Source of the DNA: Capsicum annuum
Taxonomy: Eukaryota; Streptophyta; Magnoliopsida; Solanales; Solanaceae
Assembly: GCF_002878395.1 (NCBI RefSeq)
Contig: NC_061119.1
Location: forward strand, 18,177,741-18,241,740
Length of the DNA stretch: 64,000 bases
Direction of reading: 5' to 3'
Shown: in pieces, positions 57,931 to 64,000 of the stretch
Numbering within the stretch: the first letter of the stretch is position 1
Layout: each line of letters begins with the position of its first letter
Notes under the pieces: model-generated
Told to the model about the DNA's origin: nothing
The model's database searches: none
Seen by the model: the letters and a program-made list of their open reading frames with translations, nothing else
Made by a program: the position numbers and the translations under genes

Positions 57931-59584
57931 CTTCTGAAAAATTGCTCCCTAACAAGCATGTCTAGCGATGGTGGAGACTTTTGCATAGCAGATATCTTGT
58001 TATGGAGAAGAGTGATCCACAGAAAGACTGACAGATTGAGCTTGTTTGATTTGTGCACTAACTCGGTCATATTTTTGTATAGGGTAATGAGATCAAAGTT
58101 ACGTAACGTTTGATAGGCTTGGTAGAGTCGACTTAGATCACATGCTACGTAACTCCTTACTTATTAATTTATCAAATTGGTTGAGCAAGATGCATGAAGC
58201 AACACTCGATAAAATTGTGTTGTTCAACTGTTGGGACCACATCTTCAATGTGCATCAACATATTTTGACCTAAAACAAACACAGCGACCCTTCATGTATC
58301 CTTTAAGGATTCTAAAGAAAGTGGTTTGAAGGGCTTCTAGAATGCCACAACTTTGAAGGTAGTGTTCCTGATCAAGCTCACAAGAGATGAGGAACTCTTT
58401 ACCAACTTCAAAGACAGCAACGACCAGCTTGAATACAGAATCAACAAGCTGGAGGCAAGCTTAAAAATTATCGGAATTCATATACTACAGCAAGCATCTG
58501 ATCTTCTCCCAGGAATGTTGAAAGCATGATAAGGCAAGAAAACACAATCAATTAATCCATATTGCTAAGGAAGTAATGGTAATTTATTTGCCTTTTAATC
58601 TCATTTGTGGTTTCGATCAGGCCAACAGCAGTGGACCTGATCGAAAACACAAACAAGAAGGCATGGGATAAAATTTAAAATTCAGAAATTGCCGTATTTT
58701 CTTAGATTCCTTATTTTAACTGCAGTTGTTGTTGGCATATGTTTTCTAGACTTGTTGTACATCATTTCAACCCTTGATGCCCGTGAGGCTGCTTTGTTGG
58801 TCTTCTCCTATTTTCTATCTAGGTGATAATCTTGACCATGCAGCTCCCTAGCAAAGTGTCCATCTATATTATTTTTCTTTCAGAGAGACAACAAACAAAA
58901 TTACATTACCGGATACACTTTCATATTTGCATTTGATTCAGATTTTGCATCTTTTAAGCTAATTCCATCAGTCAAATTCGTTAGAAGTTACTTTCTACCA
59001 TATGTATTTTCTTCAATTAGCTCTCAGATGATATAGTCTTCCATCAACCACCCATTTTCCCTCGAAGGCATTCTCCTACCGCATCTTTTGGCATATAATC
59101 ATCACCCCGAGCGAGCAACCCAACCATATAAATTTAGGCCAGGGGAATTTCTATTGATTTTTCTTTCTTTTTTGATGCAGTGCGAAGCTTCGAAGGTGTT
59201 CTTAGAGTCTAATGCACACTTAAAGTTAAGTTCAATCGCTATTGGTTCTCTGCAATGACAACAAATATTGATCCCTTCTTAAAACATGACACGCATAAAC
59301 ACGAGAAACAACCGTCAGTAATTCGTAACAGGGTATCTGCACCATCTTCACGAGGTCCTCAGCCCTATCAATTTCGAACCCATCAAACTTAATGGTACAA
59401 TGTAGGATCTTGTTTGAATAATCAGTACCTAATCGGTTAAAAACTGCATTCAGAAAAACATTGTACTTTGTGTGTGTTGTCCTGGTGACCTTATCTGTAA
59501 TACATACTTAACTCTCACACATATGATAGTGGATCCATCTGCACGCACCTTATTCTTCCTAGCCCATTTATGGCTTAAATTGAA
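57931..59584. other. Unrecognised, partly coding-like DNA
   Basis: Plus strand 58380-58480 reads LTRDEELFTNFKDSNDQLEY then RINKLEASLKIIG, an amphipathic coiled-coil-like stretch without a clear start. Minus strand 59500-59290 reads KVTRTTHTKYNVFLNAVFNR then LGTDYSNKILHCTIKFDGFE, IDRAEDLVKMVQIPCYELLT and VVSRVYACH. Minus strand 59140-59060 holds GLARGDDYMPKDAVGE-like text. I do not recognise these. They look like exons of a further transposon gene accompanying the DUF1985/Ulp1 genes, but that is only inferred from position and the array context. Confidence 0.3.
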
Positions 59585-59800
59585 TAAACAGATGACTAGC
59601 TAGTTGCAACAGATGTCACATCTTTTTATATTGTCAAATAATTGGAGACATCTATTATGACAGATGATCAACCTGTTGCAATATATGACGTATCTGTTGG
59701 AGAAATCAAACAGATATATACATCTGTTGCAAAAGATTGCCAGTATGTTGTAAGTTATCTAACAGAAAGAATATATTTTGCAACAGATTACACATCTGTT
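59585..59800. repeat. ATCTGTT/AACAGAT array
   Basis: About ten half-units (GTTGCAACAGATGTCACATC, ATCTGTTGGAGAAATCAAAC, TGCAACAGATTACACATCTG). It is followed 50 bp later by a TATAAATAGGTCC phrase (59848-59860) like the one before the small gene at 61341. Confidence 0.85.
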
Positions 59801-60470
59801 AGATTTATTTTAAAGAAATTTTTTTTCTTTTCGAGATACAATAATTTATAAATAGGTCCCTCCTTAGTAATAATAATAATAGTAATACTAATTAGGTAAT
59901 ATTTTTTATTTTAGCGTATGTATTTTCCTCCTTTTGTATATCAGATCTACCCAAGGGATTCAAAAATCTATGTTTCATTTGGTGGTCGAATTTGAATTTT
60001 TAATTCTTATTTAGTATTTAATAATCATTTTGTTTATTTTTTATTCTCAACATGTCGACGGTTGGTGGTAGGGATTGAGCAATTTGTGTCAACAGAGGTT
60101 AATTTGATGCAACAGATCAATCATATGTTGCACCAGGCGGTTATTAATAAAAAATGATTATTGTTGTTATTGAGAGGGTGAAAAAAACATGACTTTCTGC
60201 TTATTTGATATTAAAAATGTTTCGTAAATAAATAATAAGAAAATAAATGATAAACACAATTTATAACCATAAAAGAACAGTTATTTAATTTTAATAACTG
60301 ATCGTGACTTTTCACCATTTTTTTAATTTATTTTTTAAAATTATTTATTACATAATAAAAAAAGTCACAATATTAGATTAATTAACTTATATGATGATTG
60401 TTAAGAAAAACAAGGCGAAGGTCGATCGTGACTTTTTGTCTAAAATAAAAACACATACATTCAACAGTGT
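59801..60470. other. AT-rich spacer with a TATA-like phrase and scattered half-units
   Basis: TTTATAAATAGGTCCCTCCT at 59846 resembles the promoter-like CTATAAGTAGGTCC at 61249, but no ORF follows. A few ACAGAT half-units occur at 60080-60145 (ATGCAACAGATCAATCATAT). Nothing else recognised. Confidence 0.4.
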
Positions 60471-60479
60471 TTCTAATGC

Positions 60480-61100
60480 ATCGAATTCCCCATCTGTTGT
60501 GACTGATGTATCAACTATTAGAAGAAATAAAAAAAGCTATTAATATAGAATGTCTATTTGTTGCTGCAGATGGTATATCTGTTGCACCTGATGGTTTATC
60601 AGATTCAACAAATATACAATCTGTTGCCAGAAAATAAAAATGGTTATTATTTTATTAGAGAATTTGAAAAGGTGTTTTTTTTAATTTATAAAATAAAAAA
60701 GTCAGAAAATTTGAATCAATGATATGATAATAGTTTTTTTAAATAGTAGATTATATGTTGCAACAAATATATTATCTGATGCAATAGGTTCACTATTGTT
60801 GCAACAGATGATATATCTGTTGTTACAGATGATTTATCTGATGCAACCGATATCGGTTGTCACAACTTAATAAAAATGGTTCTTAGAAAGAACTAATTAA
60901 TAATAATAATCTAAAAAAGTCATGACTTATCACAATATTTCTTAATTTAATTAAGTCATTACTTTTCACAGTAATCAAAAATATAATTAATAAATGAACG
61001 TGAACAATTAGATTATATGTTGCAACAGATGATATATCTGTTGTCACAAATGTGTTATCTGATGCAACGGATATAGAATTTGTTGCCACAACTCTATAAA
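60480..61100. repeat. ATCTGTT/AACAGAT arrays with a 250-bp duplication
   Basis: Clusters lie at 60490-60640, 60750-60860 and 61010-61090. The segment GTTGCAACAGATGATATATC...AAAGAACTAATTAATAATAA appears at 60797-60910 and again at 61018-61135, so the block was duplicated with an offset of about 225 bp. Confidence 0.85.
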
Positions 61101-61248
61101 AACGGTTCCTGGAAAGAACTAATTAATAATAATAATTTGAAAAGTCATGACTTATCACAATATTTATTTTCTTAATTTAATCAAAAATGTAATTAATGAA
61201 TGGAGGTGAACAGTCGCGCCTTTTTGCCTCTCATTCAAATTCAATCCT

Positions 61249-61259
61249 CTATAAGTAGG
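61249..61259 (+). promoter_or_regulatory. TATA-like box before the 49-codon ORF
   Basis: CTATAAGTAGG lies 82 bases before the ATG at 61341. Between them is a CT-rich, ATG-free leader (CAACTACACTCTATTTATTT, ATCTCGTCTTTCATATTACA). A similar TATAAATAGGTCC occurs at 59848 without an ORF. Confidence 0.4.
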
Positions 61260-61340
61260 TCCTTTTTTACTCAATCGTTCATTCAACTACACTCTATTTA
61301 TTTATTGCATCTCGTCTTTCATATTACACTCTAGAAGATT

Positions 61341-61490
61341 ATGGCTAACCGAGTGTGGGATATTTCTTTTCTGCAAGACGACGTAAATGAACTTCAAAAT
61401 CAAGTTCGTGACCTGCAATGGGAACTGGGAGGAGTTAGAGGAAGAATGCTCCGCGTGATACGCAGGCTGAGGAGGGCCTTGCTACTTTAG
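61341..61490 (+). CDS. Small 49-residue coiled-coil peptide, unrecognised
   Basis: ATG 61341 to TAG 61490. It starts MANRVWDISFLQDDVNELQN, continues with a Gln/Leu heptad-like QVRDLQWELGG, and ends with a very basic VRGRMLRVIRRLRRALLL. The spacing of Leu/Val suggests a short coiled coil, then an Arg-rich helix that could bind nucleic acid. After the TAG the same frame continues VEDWPASN-DDDD-NNNNNN to a second stop at 61547, so an acidic/Asn tail may have been cut off by a CAG-to-TAG change (67 residues originally). It has a TATA-like box, an ATG-free leader and GC-richer codons than its surroundings, and sits between palindromic arrays. I recognise no family; it may be an accessory transposon gene or chance. 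Confidence 0.45.
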   Translation: MANRVWDISFLQDDVNELQNQVRDLQWELGGVRGRMLRVIRRLRRALLL

Positions 61491-61734
61491 GTTGAAGATT
61501 GGCCGGCTAGCAATGATGATGATGATAATAATAATAATAATAATTAGATTATTATTTTTTTTTAGTCTATTATATGTATTTTTATTTATTTTTTTTAAAT
61601 AAAAAAATTATGTTTGATCTTTGACGTTTTAATCCATATTTAATTTTTATTCTATCTATTATCTTCTCAACAAACATGTCAACGATTTGACGTAAAAAGG
61701 AATAATTTAGAATCCAGTAGCAATAAAAAGATTT

Positions 61735-61860
61735 ATCTGTTGGGTTTGTGGCATGGGTTGATCTGTTGTTCAAAACAGATTACGCATGTTGCAACAGATA
61801 AGAAGTCTGATGAAACAGATAAATAATCTGTTTCAACAGATGACTAGTTTGTTGCTTGGC
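61735..61860. repeat. ATCTGTT/AACAGAT array, left of the Stowaway insertion
   Basis: Reads ATCTGTTGGGTTTGTGGCAT, GCAACAGATAAGAAGTCTGA and AATCTGTTTCAACAGATGAC. The preceding AATCCAGTAGCAATA-AAG text and this start are repeated at 62237-62345. Confidence 0.85.
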
Positions 61861-61877
61861 TCTGACATTTTAATTCA

Positions 61878-62222
61878 TACTCCCTCCATCTCAAATTACC
61901 CATCCCAAATTGAGATGTCACATTGATTAAAAAAAATAATTAATAATATGTCTAGTTTACCATAACCTACTGATCAGTTGGTGGGACAGTAGACGTGTTT
62001 GAAATAACCATTGTTTGCTATTCAATTGAAATTTTATAAAAGAAGAAAGCTTTTAACGTCGGTCAGTGTATAGTCCCCTTATTAAATGATGTTTCCATTT
62101 TAATTTAAAGAAAAAGTGATTAATGCAAACGGTAAAACATGAATTTTTTTTTAATCTTTTCTTGATTAATGAAAAAGACAAGTAAAATGAGAAATTGAAT
62201 TAGGAAATTTGGGACGGATAAT
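61878..62222. mobile_element. Stowaway-like MITE
   Basis: Begins TACTCCCTCCATCTCAAATT, a close match to the Stowaway end, and ends near AATTTGGGACGGATAATTAG, a partial inverted partner. Shares ACCCATCCCAAATTGAGATG with the element at 40207. It lies between two copies of a 100-150-bp segment of the array zone. Confidence 0.6.
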
Positions 62223-62236
62223 TAGACGTAAGGAAT

Positions 62237-62530
62237 AATTTTGAATCCAGTAGCAATAGCAAGAGTTGAAACATATTGGTTATCTGTTGGGTTTGTGGCA
62301 GGGGCTGATTTGTGTTGTTTCAAACAGATTAATCATTCGTTGCAACAGATAATTAGTCTGGTGCAACAAATAAATATTCTGATTCAACAGATAATACGTT
62401 TGATGCAACAGATAATATGTCTGATGCAACAGATAAATCTTCTGATGCAACAGATAAACAGTCTAATGCAACAGATAAATCTTATGATGCAACAGATTAC
62501 TCATCTGATCCACCAGATGATTGATTTGTT
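62237..62530. repeat. ATCTGTT/AACAGAT array, the most regular one
   Basis: From 62330 to 62520 there are about ten nearly regular 24-bp units of the form TGATGCAACAGATAA(N)4TCT. Because 24 is a multiple of three, the plus strand translates into a repeating I-x-L-M-Q-Q frame (MNPVAIARVETYW start at 62241); this is an artefact of the repeat. Confidence 0.9.
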
Positions 62531-62898
62531 TAAATTGTGGGCACTTATATTGGATTCATGATCAGGGTTCTATCCATTGTTGGAAAAATAGAAGTGTACC
62601 CAGATGATAAATACGAATAAAAATCATAATTTTACTTACCAAAGTCACCTATGAAGTAATGCTAAAGTGGAAAGTGATGTAGTAAACAAAATTTGACCTA
62701 AGAAATTGGTCAGATAGTAGTAGTAGCGTTGTACCAACAACAATAACAACAAATGATCGACAAGAAGAAGATGAAGATGATAATGAAGTAGAAGATGATG
62801 ATAATGAAGCAGAAGATGATGAATAAAGCAGCAGAAATAATGAACAACAAAAATCGCTAAGAGAGAGAAAATAACAATGGATGAGAAGAGAGTGAAAA
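62531..62898. other. Junction DNA with GAA/GAT-rich tract
   Basis: 62760-62830 is a low-complexity purine tract (AGAAGATGAAGATGAT units). It gives a Ser-rich frame on the minus strand that is not a gene. No element end is recognised between the palindromic array and the Gag frame. Confidence 0.5.
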
Positions 62899-64000
62899 AT
62901 GACTTTTTTTCCTCTATTTTCCATTATTTTAGGTAAACATTGGGATCAAAGTGTAATTTTAAAAACCCCTCGTAATCCGTATGTTACGGCAGACTATACA
63001 AGAGAACAGAGGCCAAAGGAAAACTTCACCCCAATTGGAGAAACATATACGAGCCTGTTGCGGAGATTGGTCAAATTAGGATGGATTGAACCTGTTTTGC
63101 CTTTCAAAGTGGATCCGAAAGCAAGTTGGTTTGATCCTAATATAAGGTGTGAGTACCATTCCAACGTCCAAGGTCACAGTACCGAAAACTGTTGGAGTCT
63201 GAAGAGAGCCATTGAAAAGTTAATCGAAAGTAAGGCAATCGTAATACAAAAAGAAGAAGCACCGAATGACACCCACAATCCACTTCCTAATCACAGTAAC
63301 ACACACGTCGTGGGGATGATTTTTAACGATAGAGACTGCAGGCCAACAAGCCAAGCAATGATAGAAATAGGTGCCTTGAAGGAAAACCAGGGTGAAGCAT
63401 TAAAGTATATGCGAAGAGAACCACTGATCGTGAAAGGAGCGAGTTCCATTATAAGACCCCGAGATTCAGAAAAGATGGTATTGTATGTTCCTGCAAAGCT
63501 AAAGAGAATAGCACAAGATGGGCTAAAACTATATGTTTCGAGTGGTCCCGCATGGTTCGACCAACAGCACAACAACATGAAAAAGATAATAGAAACAATT
63601 GTCATAAGACACGCAGCACAGCTCCCAGTGACAAGCTTGAAAACCATCCCATGGAACTACAACAAAACCACGGTGATGTACAAAGGAAAAGAGGTCATGG
63701 AAGAAACAAACGAAACAAGGGGTTTGACTCGATCGGGAAGATGCTATATTCCAGAAGAATTAAGGAGACCAAAACAGTTTAAAGATAGTCAAGGGCCAAT
63801 GAAAACACCTGTCACAAATGAAGAGGCCGAGGAATTTCTGAAGAAAATGAGAACCCAAGACTATTCCATTGTCGATCAATTGAGGAAAACCCCGACTCAA
63901 ATATCATTATTATCCCTGCTGCTACATTCTAAAGAACATTGTCAGACACTGATTAAGTTGTTGAATGAAGCATACGTCCCGAAGGAAACTACGGTATGTC
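62899..64000 (+). CDS. Tat-lineage Ty3/gypsy Gag-Pol, open to the window edge (partial)
   Basis: An uninterrupted frame of 367 codons from ATG 62899 to the right edge. The first twelve residues may not be coding, since TTTTCC-TATTTTCCATTATTTTAG (62906-62932) looks like a splice acceptor and the family text begins at about 62935 (GKHWDQSVILKTPRNPYVTA). Then comes FTPIGETYTSLLRRLVKLGW. The zinc-binding CEYHSNVQGHSTENCWSLK lies at about residues 84-102 (63148-63204). After IEKLIESKAIVIQKEEAPND and NPLPNH comes a long Pro-poor linker (IIRPRDSEKMVLYVPAKLKR, RSGRCYIPEELRRPKQF), and EEAEEFLKKMRTQDYSIVDQ before KTPTQISLLSLLLHSKEHC and LIKLLNEAYVP, which lead into the aspartic protease in this lineage. 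Protease and RT lie beyond the edge. The absence of any stop suggests a recent element. The N-terminal two-thirds of Gag is missing upstream or lies before an intron. Confidence 0.8.
   Translation, partial: MTFFPLFSIILGKHWDQSVILKTPRNPYVTADYTREQRPKENFTPIGETYTSLLRRLVKLGWIEPVLPFKVDPKASWFDPNIRCEYHSNVQGHSTENCWSLKRAIEKLIESKAIVIQKEEAPNDTHNPLPNHSNTHVVGMIFNDRDCRPTSQAMIEIGALKENQGEALKYMRREPLIVKGASSIIRPRDSEKMVLYVPAKLKRIAQDGLKLYVSSGPAWFDQQHNNMKKIIETIVIRHAAQLPVTSLKTIPWNYNKTTVMYKGKEVMEETNETRGLTRSGRCYIPEELRRPKQFKDSQGPMKTPVTNEEAEEFLKKMRTQDYSIVDQLRKTPTQISLLSLLLHSKEHCQTLIKLLNEAYVPKETTVC

Noticed and set aside
48750..62530. CRISPR-like array of palindromic repeats
   Set aside because: Spacers are not of uniform length or unique, units vary, and the setting is plainly a plant nuclear genome with introns and LTR elements.
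62241..62561. 106-residue frame with repeating LMQQI
   Set aside because: Arises because the palindromic array here has a 24-bp unit; there is no non-repeat protein part.
62649..62924. Ser-rich minus-strand frame
   Set aside because: Translation of a GAA/GAT purine tract.

Overview
The window is plant nuclear DNA, most probably from a Solanaceae genome of the pepper (Capsicum) type. It is AT-rich and built almost entirely of nested, decayed transposable elements. The evidence is: an Au-type SINE, Tat-lineage Ty3/gypsy and Ty1/copia retrotransposons with plant tRNA primer sites, CACTA, Stowaway and Helitron-like remnants, and degenerate DUF1985/Ulp1-protease genes of the kind carried by plant Mutator-like elements. 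I find no intact host gene, tRNA or rRNA. Naming Capsicum is an inference from recalled families; no search was run.

Left part (1-25.1 kb). After a Stowaway end and a SINE with a 19-bp target duplication comes a 3.6-kb solo LTR (2096-5722, target duplication CTACC) carrying a 37-bp minisatellite. From 6.2 to 25.1 kb lies a minus-strand Tat-like retrotransposon in the unusual order LTR - internal - LTR - internal - LTR. Primer site, polypurine tract and a gag remnant are visible, pol is absent, and two minisatellites sit in its 3' untranslated region. A truncated CACTA element carrying two GDT1/UPF0016-like exons interrupts the left copy. A second solo LTR, of the same family as the first, sits inside the right LTR with an almost perfect 5-bp target duplication.

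Middle (25.1-48.3 kb). A fold-back MITE is followed by two minus-strand Ty1/copia elements. The first (26352-31644) has lost reverse transcriptase and contains three tandem copies of another LTR. The second (33605-39804) has recognisable gag, protease, integrase, reverse transcriptase and RNase H with many inactivating lesions, and an unclassified 757-bp insertion in its integrase. Then come a SINE fragment, a Stowaway-like MITE and a 5.4-kb very AT-rich block of Helitron-like units, including a tandem duplication of about 1.9 kb and a fold-back MITE.

Right part (48.3-64 kb). Two degenerate DUF1985/Ulp1-type genes lie tail to tail (plus 49.5-52.0 kb, minus 55.8-52.4 kb). Their introns and surroundings, out to 62.5 kb, are filled with arrays based on the 16-bp perfect palindrome ATCTGTTGCAACAGAT, seen nowhere else in the window. 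The same zone holds four copies of a 181-bp tandem repeat and a small 49-codon coiled-coil ORF with its own TATA-like box. The window ends inside an open Tat-type Gag-Pol frame (62899 to the edge), the only long uninterrupted coding frame here.

The region is best read as a graveyard of successive insertions. Its most unusual feature is the repeated appearance of short dyad-symmetric repeats (37-bp, 40-bp, about 37-bp and 16-bp cores) in unrelated elements.
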